Source of the DNA: Adiantum capillus-veneris
Lineage: Eukaryota > Streptophyta > Polypodiopsida > Polypodiales > Pteridaceae
Reading direction: 5' to 3'
Assembly (NCBI GenBank): GCA_014529385.2
Contig: CM043952.1
Span: 66,280,870 to 66,344,869, forward strand
Length of the DNA stretch: 64,000 nucleotides
The notes under the pieces were generated by a model, which saw only the letters and a list, made by a program, of their open reading frames with translations, searched no databases and was not told where the DNA came from. A program made the translations under genes and the position numbers. Below, piece by piece: positions 45,065 through 57,208 of the stretch (the first letter of the stretch is position 1; each line of letters begins with the position of its first letter).

Positions 45065-45798
45065 TGTAATGGAAATGGCATATGAACTGTGAGAATAGCG
45101 GAATTAAGAGAATTAGAGTGAGCATTTTTGTGAGATTACTTTGAGAACATAGAGTGTAAACTTAATTGATGGTTGCAACATGAACATAGTACTTAATTAA
45201 CTTGGCATGAACAATACTTTTGCAAGAGAGAGAGTATTAGAGAACATGACAATAGTTGAGGACCGAATTTACTTGGAGCCGGTCCCCCCTCCAAAAGGCG
45301 TTTGTATTATAGATTCTCCCATCAACGGAGACTTGTTACAATACAGTCTTTGTGTTCCTTGTGACCTTGGTGATGCTATGAATATTGAAAGCTTCATGCA
45401 TCACAAGCATAACATAAACTTTGCAAAAAGCATTAACTATCCCAAGCCTCAGTCCCAAGGCGTCAAACACCTTCGAAGGTGGAGAGAGCTAGCAAGGAAT
45501 GAGAGGAAGAAGAATCATCCATAGGAGAAAGAAATAGTTCCTTACTTATCATCACTCTTATTGCTTAGCATAGCATAATAGCATAGTAATGAAGAGGAAT
45601 AAGATGGCAAGCTTAAGCATTGAAGCATGGATCTTGGTTGGATTTGCATTCCATAGTCAAGAGTGTTGGTGTAGGCTCTCCACTTCTCAACAAGCTTGGA
45701 GAAGGAGATGGAGCTCTTGCACTTTGCACTCCACATAATGAGAGAATGTGTGTGTGTGTGGGAGAGTATCCTCCTCTCTCATGCTTGGTACATACTTG

Positions 45799-45872
<74 letters not shown>

Positions 45873-46545
45873 TATTTAATTATTTCATCTCGACATGTGT
45901 CCTCTTTTTCCTCTTTGAGAGAAAGAACTTAATTATGTATTTTTATGTATCTAAATTCTCATTGGACCCCTTCAAAACCTATCCAATAGCATTCAAGCAC
46001 ATCATGAGGACCACATATGGAGGATCATTTGAACAGGTGTCTTTTTATGCTTATTAAGTTATTTGGTTTGAATTGAATACTTCAAGCACTTAGTCAATCA
46101 AGCATGGAAACATTGATGCCTCTTGAGAGTTTATCTTTGAATTGAACACTTCAAGAACCTTAATCATTTACACATGTGAGAAGCACCTCAAGCTTTTGGA
46201 CAAGGTTCCCACTAACACTTAGCAAGATGACAAGCACCTCGTGCTTGGCTAGGATTCCCACCTCAAGGTCAGCCCTATCTTGCCTAAGCTCAAAGGACTT
46301 TCTAACACTAACGTTTAGGGTTCTTTAATGAAGATAGCTCTAAGGTCTTTAATCTCCATTAGGTAACATTGCTCTTTAACATACCATCTCTCATTTGGAC
46401 CCCTTTAACCTTGGCCCCGTGTTGAGACACATCCATAAGCACATGTCTATATTCTAACCCTTATTCCGGTTTATTCTCCCACATTAAATGATCAGTTTAA
46501 TATAAGAAAATCATCTGGGCTGGCTAGATACTAGATTTAATGACA
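45065..46545 (-). repeat. A3 5' LTR, complete
   Basis: TGTAATGGAAATGGC ... TTTAATGACA, 1481 bases, uninterrupted. It serves as the reference for placing T4 in the other LTR. It contains (CT)n at 45800-45869. Confidence 0.92.
45800..45869. repeat. (CT)n microsatellite within the A3 5' LTR
   Basis: 35 CT units, at the same LTR position as the tract at 30238-30300. Confidence 0.95.
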
Positions 46546-46550
46546 AGATT

Positions 46551-47494
46551 CTTGTAGGTCACGGCTATACTCATCGGCAACAAAGATCTTACCATGTACT
46601 TTGAGTAGCAAGGGACTTTTAGGTCTTCCCTCTATGATCTCAAAAGGTGCTTTTCCCATAAAAGTATGTACAGTATTATTGTAGGCATACTCTACAAGAG
46701 GTAAGTATTTTTCTCATTGTGAGCGTTGATCTACTTTGTTAACATAAGTCTTGAGTATATCAAGTATCGTAAGATTGGCTATATCACTTTGGCCATCCAT
46801 TTGTGGGTGATAGGCCAAAGACAAATTCAATCTTGTTTCTAGATTTTCAAAGATACCTTTCCAAAAGTTATTGGTCATTCTAGGATCTCTATATGACAAG
46901 ATGGATGTTGGTAATCCATGGTGTTTGAACTTCTGAGATATGAAGAGAGCTCCCATTTGGTGTGCCTTAATAGTCTTTTTGATAGGAATAAAGTGTGCTT
47001 GCCTATCCCATATTCCCATGGATAGACTTGGGAAACTCAAAGATGAAATCCATGGATATACTCTCCCATTGTGAATTTGGGATAGGCAATGGCTGGAGTA
47101 ATCCAGGTTGCTTCCATCTATCATCCTTAGTCTTTTGGCATACTACACATTTTGAAACATACTCTTGGATGTCCACTTTCATGGTAGGCCAATAGAAGAA
47201 CGTTTCTTCTCCTCAAAGAGTAGGTTGAATGCCTCTATGCCACACATAGGGAGGAGCATGGGATTCATACCTAACTTTCTCACGAAGGGGATGGGTAATA
47301 CATAGCCTATTGCCATGTAAAGGATAGCCATCCTGCAAGGTGAATGGCTCCTCTTTCTTCCCCAAAGCAAGGGCTGAAATTATGTCTCTAAAGTCAAGGT
47401 CAGTAGCATACTCATCTATCATAGAAGATAGATCATTGTGAGTAGCTATAGACAGTGCATTAACTTTTGGTCGTGGTGAAAGTGCATCGGCCAC
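46551..47494 (-). pseudogene. A2 integrase (main part)
   Basis: Zinc domain: ESHAPPYVWHRGIQ and SKCVVCQKTK in neighbouring frames (47494-47213 and about 47195-47110). Core: first Asp in a SMDFI segment, ILSYRDPRMTNNFW where the family has a SDRDPR motif, and GQSDIANLT where the triad Glu is replaced by Asp. The last part lies beyond A3 at 28700-29489. Frameshifts and the altered residues indicate loss of activity. Confidence 0.82.
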
Positions 47495-48600
47495 TTGATG
47501 GTGTTTACCGGATTACCCACCTCATTGTTTGTTGGAAATCTTGGTTTGCGTCATGAAATACTTGAGACTTTGGTGGTCGGTTTGTAGAAGAAATGGAGTC
47601 CCCAATAAGTAGTGCTTCCATGTGTCTTGGGCATGTGGAACAACAAAAAGCTCTTTCTCATAAATGCCCCAGACTCATTCATCGGTATTGACTCTCATAT
47701 GCTATGGCATGCCCTTCTTGAAGCAAGACTGCTCCAAGGCATTCACCACAAGCATCACATTGGACCTCAAATGGCTTTGAGAGATCCTGAAGCATGAGGA
47801 CTAGTGGAGAGGTAAGCTTCTCCTTGAGCTTGTCAAAAGCATTTTGCTCCTTCGCAGTCCATACATACTTAACATTCTTCTTAGTTATGTAGTGGTCCTA
47901 CTATTTGAGAGAATTTTGCTATGAAGCATCTATAGTACGCGCACATACCAATAAATCTTCTTAGCTCATGTAGATTCCTTGGATTAGGCCATGATTTTAC
48001 TACCTCTAACTTTGATGGATCCATATGGATACCATCTTGAGAGATAATACCACATAGGTATTGAATCTCTTGAAGGAAAAATTTGCTTTTCTTTTGGTTG
48101 AGAATAAACTTGTTCTCCCTCAATGCTTGAAAAATCACTTGGAGATGTTGCTTCTGTTCCTCCAAAGACTTGGAGTAGATGATGATATCATCAAAGAACA
48201 TTCAAGTGAATTTACGGTAAGGTCTAAAAAATTTCTCCACTAGATGATTGAATGTAGGTGGTGCATTAGTCAAGCCAAAAGGCATGACTACATATTGATA
48301 AAGACAAGACATTGTGCAAAACGAGGTCTTTAGGATATCTTCATCCACAATCCTTATTTGATGATAGCCACTTTTAAGGTCAATCCTACCGAAGTAGGTA
48401 GAGCCTTGTAGCTTATCAAACAGATCTTCTACCCGAGGCATGGGAAATTTGTTTTTGATAGTGATATGGTTTAGTGCTCGATATTCCACACACATACGAT
48501 ATCTACCATCTTTCTTTTGCACTAAAAGGACTGCAGAACAAAAGGGAGATGAGCTAGGCCTCACCATCCCTTTGTCTACCAGTTCCTGTACTTGCCTCAT
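47213..48600 (-). pseudogene. A2 reverse transcriptase and RNase H
   Basis: RT: VRPSSSPFCSAVLLVQKKDG, CVEYRALNHITIKNKF and MPFGLTNAPPTFNHL in the 48202-48600 frame. The Asp-Asp catalytic segment MFFDDIIIYSKSLEEQKQ is in the 47881-48201 frame right after an in-frame stop. RNase H remnants (LSPRPKVNALSIATHNDL) are near 47494, and part of RNase H around 47500-47520 is deleted relative to A3. Confidence 0.85.
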
Positions 48601-48693
48601 GATCTCCTCTTGTTGAGCTTGAGAGACTCAATATGGAGGCTTGTTAGGCGGTGAGCTTCCTGGAAGGAGCTCAATTCAATGGTCATCATCCCC

Positions 48694-50130
48694 TCATTTT
48701 TGAGGTAAGTCCATAGGGATATCATCAATGAACACATCTTGGAATCCTTTTAGAAAATTAGACAAGTCTAACTCTTCTTGGTTCCTACCATTTACATTTG
48801 ATGAAACATTAGGATCTTTTGGAGACTCTTTGACAAAAATCATGTACGCAAAAACTGAGCTCTTCATTGATCTATCAAAAGCAGGAGGATTTACAAGTGG
48901 AATAGTGCGACTACGCTCACTAGCATCTATATACATGTTCTTTCCCTGTAGGTGAAGTAGATTCTCCTTTCACGAAACTTCATATTGGCAGCCATGCGAT
49001 CAAACCATGGCGCCCCTAGGATAGCATCCTCATGTTGGAGAGGAGAGATGAAAAAGTCTTCTTTGTGGACATAGCTTTGGACATGAAGCCTCAACTTCCC
49101 AATCAAAGGGAGTAGCACAGGCTAGCTGTCCCTTGAAATCTGTGTCAGCTGTTACAATATCTCTCATCTCAAAATCTTGAATGCCCAACTTGGCGGCCAA
49201 CTCTGTTGATATGAAGTTGTGAGTAGAGGCAGGGTCAAACAAGATGAAGGCATCGTGATCTCTTACCTTTCCCTAAGCATAGGAGAGAGGTGCACCTTTG
49301 CAATGAGCATCCTCTTTTGGAGCTTCGATGGTGGAAGCTCTAGGAGTCTCATTGCAAATATTCTTCTTGGGGAAAGAGTGATAACCATGTCCTTGCTCCC
49401 CATACTTAAAACACTTATGGTCCTTGTTGCGAAAAGCTTCAAGCTCTTTAGGAGAGAGTTTGTTTTTGCCTTTGGAAACTCCCTTCTCCTTGGACCGATT
49501 GTTGTTGTTGTTGTTGGAAGTGCCCTGGGAAGAATTTTGAGCATTGGTTTTCCCCTTTGCATCATTTTAATCTTTGTTTTCCATGGGCTTGACATTCCAT
49601 CTAGTCCCTTGTTGGAAATTGATGCGTGAAGAAACCATGGTATCATGAATTACTTTGGTGATAGAACCAAGCGATTGAGAGTTGACATACTCGGCCATCT
49701 CTTCAGGTAATCCCACACAAAATTTTTGTTTTTTCCCAGCAAAGTCTATCTTTTGAAAGACAATAACCTTGAGATGTAAATCCCAAAAGTTGTCTACATA
49801 CTTGTGGATAGACTCATGAGAGACAAGATTCAAGTTGCACCATTCAGTAAGCACTTTGTCCTTTGCATCGCTTGCAAGGAATTGCTTCATGATGGAATCT
49901 CGTAGAGTTTTCCATGTCTTTGGGTCTTTGCCGTTTCCATGAAGGCTAGCCCACCATTGACGAGCTGATTTTTAGCTACATGGTGTAGCTTTGAGGACTC
50001 TGTAAAGCCCTCGTCTCCAAAGGTTGCATCAAATTGCTCAACCAATACTTTGTTGGTAGCACCAAAGATGCCATCATAGGTGATAAAATAAATACTCTTT
50101 TCTCCCTCCTTGAACTTCTTTAGCTTTTGT
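48694..50130 (-). pseudogene. A2 gag, zinc knuckle and protease, broken
   Basis: Gag pieces MKQFLASDAKDKVLTEWCNL and LPEEMAEYVNSQSLGSI; a damaged zinc knuckle region (the first Cys pair lies in a frame with an extra codon, CLRNKD-type change near 49425, and the last Cys is altered); protease with MFDPASTHNFISTELAAKLG, where Gly of the D-x-G loop is Ala; and ILGAPWFDRMAAN. Frame changes occur near 49240, 49120 and 48940. Confidence 0.8.
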
Positions 50131-50139
50131 GACCAACAC

Positions 50140-52828
50140 GGTATGGGTAGCCCTAGACCAATCTCTTGAGTCTTGCTTACTTCCAAGCGTAAAGATCATC
50201 ACTCTACTATCTTGTATAATCTTTGATAAGCTTGCCATATCAAGATCTCCTTCAAACACACTGGAGTTCCTCTCCCTCCATACATGGTGAAAGAAGAAGT
50301 ACCTGATAGTTTGAGTGCAGATAAGGAGAGCATGACTTACCATCTTCTTGCCACCAAGGAACATATCAATCTTGAAGAACCTGATCTGCCATGTCCTCTA
50401 GACCCACTTGTAGATTTACCAGCCATGCCTTTGATTGTCTCGAATTCCATGAATAAGTGGGACAAACCTTCACTAGCTATCATGCACCCAAGCATCAATC
50501 AGACCCAATTCCTCTTTCTGGGATCTTTATGCCCGGCGGTAGAGCCCCCCACATTACCTTTCACAAAAATAGCTTCATAAATTGCAGCCACTTTGGCTTT
50601 TATATGTTCTCCATGACTTCCTCCCATCGTTCTGTCGGCCATTGTCTCTTCCAAATTTTGTTGAGGGGGACTAGAACAATTACTCGTGCATCAATGCATG
50701 ATATTAAGAATGGGGTTTTCAGAAAGACTACTACCACCATCACCAGGCATTCCACTCAATCCAAAATTCATATATTGGCATTACTACATTGTCAAGCTCT
50801 TTTATCACTTTGTTGACCAACAACATCTCAAAGCCATTTAGTCGGTAGTGGTTTGCCAAAAAGTCAATGGTACTCGATATCTTACTGTTACCATCCTAGA
50901 AGTGAACAAGCCGATTTAGCCCCTTATTTTTCACTTTCCTAGCCGCTTCTATCCAATATGGGATTTGTGGTGGTCCTAAAACTTTAGACAGCTAGGGGGG
51001 ACCAGTGCAAGATGGAGTTATTGAAGTACCTGGTTTCCTCCCCCCACTCCAATACCCCATCTTCTCTTTTGCACTTCCTCACCGGCTCCCTTGAGATGCC
51101 ACCCAGACTTAGGCTAGACCACGTCAGGGCTAAAATTTTGTCACAAAACTCTACCCCTTTCCACTTACCACCTTTAAACCAAGTTTAGCTGTATCTAGCA
51201 TATCATTGGTCATGATAGCCCCAACTTGGTCTTGTTTAGACAAAGAGACCATAATTTGGCTCACAAGGGCTCAACATGGGCAGATCGGTTAAGAGTTTCG
51301 AGACCTCCTTGGTCCACTGGTCGAGCAGCTAACTCCCATTTGGCCCACTGCGATGGTCTAGAGGTTTTTGTGTTGTTTCTCCAAAAAAATATTTTCACTT
51401 ATTTTAAGAACTCTTTCCAGTGATAATTAACCATCTTGAGAAGTGGACTGGTGAAGGCAATATAAGGGAGCATAAATGATTTTATCGCTTTAATCCGGCT
51501 CAAAAATGGGAGAAGAGCATACTCCCACCTTCTCTCATTTTGCTTTGAATTTTTCAAGAACCCAATGAAATCTTTGTTTGTGAGTTACATCCATCCTCAA
51601 GGGGGCTCCCAGGTGTCTGAAGATATTCCCTTTTGAGACAATTTTCGTTGTCCAGTTAGAAGGGTCGAAGGAGTCGTTTTTGATAGGGAGATCAACCTTG
51701 ACTTCTCCATATTACACTTGGGAACCCGAAGCCACAAAAAATGTTTGCACAATCTTGAGAGCTCTCCTCACAATGTGGAGGCATGCCTTCAAGAAGAGGA
51801 GCGAGTCATCTGCAAGTAATTTTACCAAGAGCTTTTCATTACCCAATAAAGCCAACCCTTGTAGCTCCCCTCACGCATAATTGGCTCTGAGCATCGCGAT
51901 TTGATGGAAAAAAGCAAGGGAGCCAAGGGGCATCCCTGCTTAATAGACCTTTTGACCTTGAAGTAGCCAAAATTCTATCATTAAATAGGAGCTTTGATTG
52001 GCTCCCCGTGCTTGCCCAATGTGCAAATGAGGCGACATAGTCGAGGCCCAAAGCCCAGAGCTTCCATGACACCTTCTATACATGACCATGGTATTTTGTG
52101 ATAAGACTTTTCAAGGTGTCAAGCTGTAGCAAAATTCACTCTTGCTTGGTGTAGGCTACATATTAGATGCCCACCATTGCTTCCAAGATGTTGTTATAAA
52201 TGGATCTTCCTTTAATGAACCCATGTTGATGGGGAGAGATGATCTTGTTTAGGGGGGGGCTAGTTTGAGGGCGATTGCCTTGGCAATAATTTTGTAATCT
52301 ACTGACATCATAGTAGAAGGTTGCTAGTGCTTCAGTTTGAGAGCAAAAAAACTATTTGTGGATGGGTCTGATAAGCCCTTTCTTCACACTTGTATCCACC
52401 AAGGACCCTCCAGTAATGGCTTTGTTAGCCAATTGTGTGATTGGGACCTTGAGATCATCCCATAATTCTTTGAAGAATTTAGCCGTTAGCCCCCCAATCG
52501 AGGGACTTTTCCTTTCCAAGAGCTTCCAATACTAGTGAACATTCATCTTCGGAGAATACCACTTCCACGGGGTTGGATTTCCGATTGGGGACCTTCTTCT
52601 TAACACTCTCAAGCAAAGTCGCTCTACCTTCATCCACTTCCTTAGACCGGGTCTCTGGCTTAGACAATTCAGTATTAGAATGAGCCATCTCATCTTGGTT
52701 CTGAATTGCATTCCCATTCTCATTATAGAGCTAGTGGACGTGGCTCCACTCTTCTTGACTTTTAAAGCCCTAAAAAAATGTTCTTGATGAGAGGTTTCTG
52801 ATAGTAGGAAGGCCTCCCTGGAGAGCAA
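50140..52828 (-). pseudogene. LINE copy 2 ORF2: reverse transcriptase and C-terminus
   Basis: RT pieces read LEALGKEKSLDW (52479-52688), GFIKGRSIYNNI-type sequence near 52190-52230, KRSIKQGCPLAPLLF-type sequence near 51940, and the catalytic block LADDSLLFLK near 51800-51830 with the Asp pair kept. The C-terminal piece at 50140-50364 reads FFFHHVWRERNSSVFEGDLDM and RDWSRATH, typical of the zf-RVT-like tail. Many frameshifts separate the parts. Confidence 0.8.
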
Positions 52829-53339
52829 TCTATCTTTCTCCTCAAGATGTTCTTTAGCCAGGTTAGATTTAGCTTTGAGCCATCGCTTGATAGCTAGCCT
52901 AGTAGCCTTTCTTAAGTTTAGTCAAGCCACATCCGCTGTGAGATGCTTGTGGTGCACCTCATTGGATTTTTAAATCCGAGGGCTAGATATTTTGATTTCT
53001 TTTTGAAAGCTTCAAGCGAATAGATCCCAAGAATTAGGTCTATTGAGATCCTCATCTTTCTTGAGTTTACCGAATGCTTTCTTGGTGAGGCTTCTAAAAA
53101 CACGGTCTTTGAATAGCCGTGTCCTTTTTATAAGAAGATTTTTCTCACATTTTGGGGCATGCCCCTCCCCTTTAGCTTTCTTGAGTTGAATGTGTAAAGG
53201 CATCTGATCCGATAGATTTTTTGTTGAGATCACCTTCATCTCTAGCAGCAGAGGGATCCGGTTAGCTTGGTGAGAGTAGTAGCATATGTCAAGCCTAGTG
53301 GCAGTGTGGGCATACTAGAGACTTATGTAGGTGAACCTA

Positions 53340-53880
53340 GGCATGCTGCTCCACGGACACACCTCCCACAAATGAACCATAGCCCACAAGCTTAGCCATT
53401 TAGATTTTTTAGTGCTAGCCAGCATACTTGCAGAACCTGTTCTCTTCTCTACCATATTGAAATCCCCAATCATCAGCACTCACCTTCTATAGGAGTATCT
53501 CTAAGATGCATCAACAATTTAGCTCTATCCTTTGCATTGCAAGGGCCATACACATTCACTATGGTGAGGGGATAATCTTTCCATCTAGTTCTAACTCCAA
53601 GAACTCTGCCAGAAGGGTGGTTGAGAACCATATTTGGCTCCAATTCTCTGTTTACAATAAGTAGAACGCCACTGAATTTGTCACTTCCTTCTCCATAATA
53701 CAATCTTTTGCCCCTAAAGAATGATTTCTCTTGCTACGAGCATCCAAGTGGTTCTCTTGGATGGCCTAGCAATTGGCTGCTTTCTCCTTCTTAACTTCAT
53801 CCTAGAAGAGGGAACTCTTCTTTCGGGTCTTTAATCCCTTCACATTCCAAGAATGGATAGCAACAATATCCATCATTGGG
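53340..53880 (-). pseudogene. LINE copy 2 endonuclease domain
   Basis: The frame at 53473-53703 has GVLLIVNRELEPNMVL and GVRTRWKDYPLTIVNVYGPC, matching the APE-type endonuclease of L1 ORF2, which nicks target DNA. IVNVYGP is the conserved core strand. Start sequence near 53870-53830 (MMDIVAIHSWNVKG-like) lies in another frame, so the domain is split. Confidence 0.78.
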
Positions 53881-53899
53881 GGAGAGGGACAAATTCTTC

Positions 53900-55320
53900 A
53901 ACATCAAACCCATGTCGAGTCACCATATTCATGGTCCCAGGAGAATCCAGTGGTTCCAAGTCAGGGGACTCCTTTTCTTGTAACATTGCAAAGGGTTGTG
54001 AAGCGGGGTGACACACATTGCCCCTTTCAAATGGGTGGGTGGTGGAGCAAAGCCTTTCCTTTTCAAGGCTCTTGTAGCCTCAAGTGATATGGAATCCCTT
54101 GCCACCACCTTTACCCTTTTGGACCTCTTGAGACCTCGGTCTTGCGCAGCCGATGTAGTTGTCACTATCATAAACTTACGTATAGAAGCCTGAAAACCAA
54201 ACACATGTTCATTGCATGGCCCAAGGATTTGCAAACAAGGGGGTGCCCAGCTGACTTGCAAGCATCTTGAGGTTATCCCAGTGCCAACTAGGCAATACCA
54301 CAAGCTCAACCTAGACTAGATGGATCCCTTTGGAGAGATTCTACCGAGTCAAATATTGGCTCTCATCATACCACACAGACAATAGTCCTATTAAATAGAA
54401 GGGGGACTTTATCAATGATCTTTGACATGTCGGGGACCTCTTTGAATCTAACAAAAGTGAAACCCTTGGTTGGGTAAGAGGTATTTTCAATTGCTCCTCC
54501 ATGCCCAAGAATTTGCATTCCTTGAAGCCATTGAATCAACTTGTATCTATTCGGGAATCTCCCATTGAATCCAAATACAAGTGTAAGCTTAGCTTGCATG
54601 GCTAGCTGCTTCTTAATTAGAGTTGGTAGAATCGCCATAGTGATAGCCTCTGCAACCTCCACCTGCTGCGCTGGACTTCTTTAAAGCACTGAAGGCCCAA
54701 TCCTCCAGTGCGTCTTCAAAGAACCCACTATATTCAACATGTGAGCAAGTTCTTTTGTTACCGTTTGGGCAGATTCCAATCTGTCTGCTAACTTCTTTCA
54801 GCTCTTGCTCAAGCCGAGCCTGTGCAATCTTAAGTTTTTCCGTGCCTCCATCACCTGGTGATTCATCTGACGTGGCTCTAGCGTAGTCCTTAGAGTCAGG
54901 ACCCTTTAGAGTGCTTGCAAATGAGATGCTTGGTCTGAGAGATGTAGAAGAGCTTGCTACCTTGTTTTCATTCGCACAGATCGGACCCTGAGGCTAACCA
55001 TCCTTAAGGGTCTTTATCTAAAATTTGGTTCCTTGAGCAGTCTGGTTGCTCATTTTTTCTTTTTCTATTTAACCAATCCTTTTTGTTTCTTTAGCAAAGA
55101 GAGACTTTTTAGCCAACAAAGCTTTGTTATCCCCCATGGTCGAATACCTTGACAAAATAGCACCCGTAATTATGGTGTTGGTCAAGGGTCCCAAGTTCGG
55201 CCCATTCCCTTTGTCCATTGGTACGACTGCTTCATTCCTCGACGACAGTTTCCTAGCCGCAAGCATTTGAGAGAATTTGATGATATCTTCCTCCATGATG
55301 GGAAGAATCTCAATGTCCAT
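53900..55320 (-). pseudogene. LINE copy 2 ORF1 (nucleic-acid-binding protein), broken
   Basis: The start MDIEILPIMEEDIIKFSQML (55320, 83-codon frame) is followed by a long low-similarity part. Next comes the segment at 54366-54662 with MEVAEAITMAILPTLIKKQL, LVFGFNGRFPNRYKLIQWLQ and TKGFTFVRFKEVPDM, which resembles the DUF4283-type domain of plant L1 ORF1. The tail (54309-53929) is basic, with KRSKRVKVVARD. ORF1 binds LINE RNA. Several frame changes are present. Confidence 0.72.
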
Positions 55321-55520
55321 AACTAACGGTGCGAAGGAGCAACCCTTTGTGAAAGGGGGAGCGGTGGCAAAAAGGAAAAAAACTGGGGCCTGGTCGATGG
55401 GGGTATAGCTTTAGACAAATGTGGAATGAAAATAATGGTTGATAAAACAATGACTATAATTGTTTTTATAACAACACTTATAGACAAAAAAAAACCAAAG
55501 GACAACAATACTAATCAAGA

Positions 55521-55883
55521 TTTTGGGCTAACCCTACAATAGCAAGCAAGGAGGCGGGAGAGGGATGGCACTCGCAAGCCACACCAATACTACACCAAGG
55601 AGGCAAACCAATGCAATGGATCATGATTCGTGACCATTGTTGGGCTACCATCGATGAGCACAATGTAGATGTAGGTCAGTGCTGCAAAGCAAGTGATAGG
55701 TAGAGAAATGGACCAACGCAGTAGCAAAAAGCGTGCATGGCCAATAAGAAACAATGAGCCCACCTTGCTATCGCACGTAATGATTGAACAATATCTCAAG
55801 GCTCAACCCCTGATCTAACTATAGACATCATTCACGGTTTCTCTGAAGCACAAACCTTGAATGCGTGCTTACTTTCCTAATTT
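55521..55883. other. Spacer between LINE copy 2 and the G5 LTR
   Basis: No gene is recognised. It may include LINE 5' UTR and the start of the G5 LTR; neither boundary is visible. Confidence 0.35.
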
Positions 55884-56250
55884 GAATTTTCTTCTATTAG
55901 CCCCTACGTTTTGAGTGTCCTTAAGTTGGGGGTAAAAAGGGGTATAAGATTGCGATTGCCAACTATTTAAGTTTTGGGAGAGTTGAGACTGAGCAAGAGG
56001 TGTTTGATTATGCAAGTGGATGAGGGTTAATAAACGTTGTCCATGCGAATGTACATTTGAGACATGAACTTTCTTCTATTAGCCCCTACGATTTGAGTGT
56101 CCTTAAGTTGGGGCTAAAACGGGGTAAAAGATTGCAATTGCCAACTCTTTAAGTTTTGCCAGAGTTGAGACTGAGCGAGTAGTGTTTGCTTATGCAAGTG
56201 GATGAGGGTTAATAAACCTTGGCCATTTGAATGTGCATTAAGACATGAAG
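55884..56250. repeat. 182-bp tandem repeat, two copies, upstream of the G5 TATA box
   Basis: Copies at 55884-56065 and 56066-56250 share CTTCTATTAGCCCCTACG, GTCCTTAAGTTGGGG, AGAGTTGAGACTGAGC and GTGGATGAGGGTTAATAAAC, with scattered changes. Their position about 260-620 bases upstream of the TATA motif suits U3 enhancer-type repeats. Confidence 0.88.
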
Positions 56251-56509
56251 CGTGTGTCAAATGCAAAAATGCAATGATAGGGTAGTTGTTCGTCGGATGT
56301 TAGCAGCAAGCTAACTCGGATAACATTTTTTGGAGCTCTCACTGTAAAAACATTTATTATTTTGATGAATTGGTAATATTGTAACTCCTATTTTTCGGAT
56401 TAACTTTGTAATTGATGAGCCGGGGCTACAAGCTTCCAGATTGTATCGACCTGTTTTTAGTTAGAGCTCCAAGAATATTGGTTTTGACCACCAAAAACCT
56501 TGGCTAAGG

Positions 56510-56516
56510 TATAAAA
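56510..56516 (+). promoter_or_regulatory. TATA box in the G5 LTR
   Basis: TATAAAA in the context AAGGTATAAAAGCC, about 690 bases before the LTR end; the likely start signal for the element transcript. Confidence 0.6.
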
Positions 56517-57208
56517 GCCAATTTTTGTAAGTTATTATGAAGTTTTGGATGATAGAAACACAACGTGAGCTAACGGCGCTCACTTCTCTCCTTCTCGCGC
56601 TTCCTACTCCCTCCACGATTATCACGTTGCAATCACGTCTGTTGCGTTGCAACCGCAAGTAAGAGCTCTACGCATTGACGTAAACATTTCACAGCATTTG
56701 GTAGCTTTTGGTGTCATCGACCCATGGTCTAATCCTATCATAAGTAGGAATTTAAGCTTCAAAATAAAAAACTAAGTATAAGCGGGGTATTGGGACATCA
56801 TTGCTAAGTATTTAGATGCATTCTTGATCGAAAACGACTAGGTAAAAAACTCACTACTGTTAATAATCGTGATTTTTGCACTTGACCTAAAGTGAGATTT
56901 GAGACCATAAGCATGTATTCTTAGGTCTTATAAACATGTCCCAGAAGTTTTTGTAACGTTTGGATGTCGTTTGATGCTGTAACGGATGTGATTTGTTTGC
57001 CGATGAGCAATTAGCTTTCGGTGATTTCAGTCATTTGAGTGTAGCCCGAGTTAGATGCGAGTTGTTTGTTGTTTTCCAAGAGATCGAAAACCTCTTGTAG
57101 CCTCTATGCACTAGTCGACTCAGCTTTGTCCCATGGATTGACAATTTATTCGTGGTTCTCGCTACATCTGCAATAAGATAAGAGTGAGGTTAGACACCCG
57201 TCCACATT

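Larger units (their letters stand above)
29490..46545 (-). mobile_element. A3: family A Gypsy element nested in A2
   Basis: A3 has LTRs at both ends (29490-30604 plus 39368-39735; 45065-46545), a Met-type primer site, and gag-protease-RT-RNase H-integrase-chromodomain on the minus strand. It is flanked by AGATT on both sides; without it, A2 reads smoothly across the site (AAGATTCTTGTAGGTCACGG), as in the A3 sequence itself at 40609-40625. T4 is inserted in its 3' LTR. By eye the two A3 LTRs are roughly 94-95% alike. Confidence 0.92.
46546..50132 (-). mobile_element. A2 internal region, second part (integrase to gag), 5' truncated
   Basis: It resumes A2 after A3, beginning with the second AGATT. 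It runs on the minus strand through integrase, RNase H, RT, protease, zinc knuckle and most of gag, and stops near 50132 where LINE copy 2 starts. The gag start, leader and 5' LTR of A2 are absent. Confidence 0.88.
50133..55520 (-). mobile_element. LINE copy 2, nearly complete coding region, 3' end cut by the A2 junction
   Basis: L1-type LINE on the minus strand: ORF1 (about 55320-53880), endonuclease (about 53870-53340), RT (about 52700-51600) and C-terminal region (51500-50140). It is collinear with LINE copy 1 wherever both exist and lacks the CACTA insertion (empty site at 51573-51575). The 3' UTR seen in copy 1 (2633-2820) is missing because A2 sequence begins at 50132. The 5' boundary near 55520 is approximate. 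Confidence 0.85.

Noticed and set aside
53473-53703. Host DNA-repair endonuclease
   Set aside because: The motif set fits an APE-type endonuclease, but the position between LINE ORF1 and RT shows it is the LINE domain.
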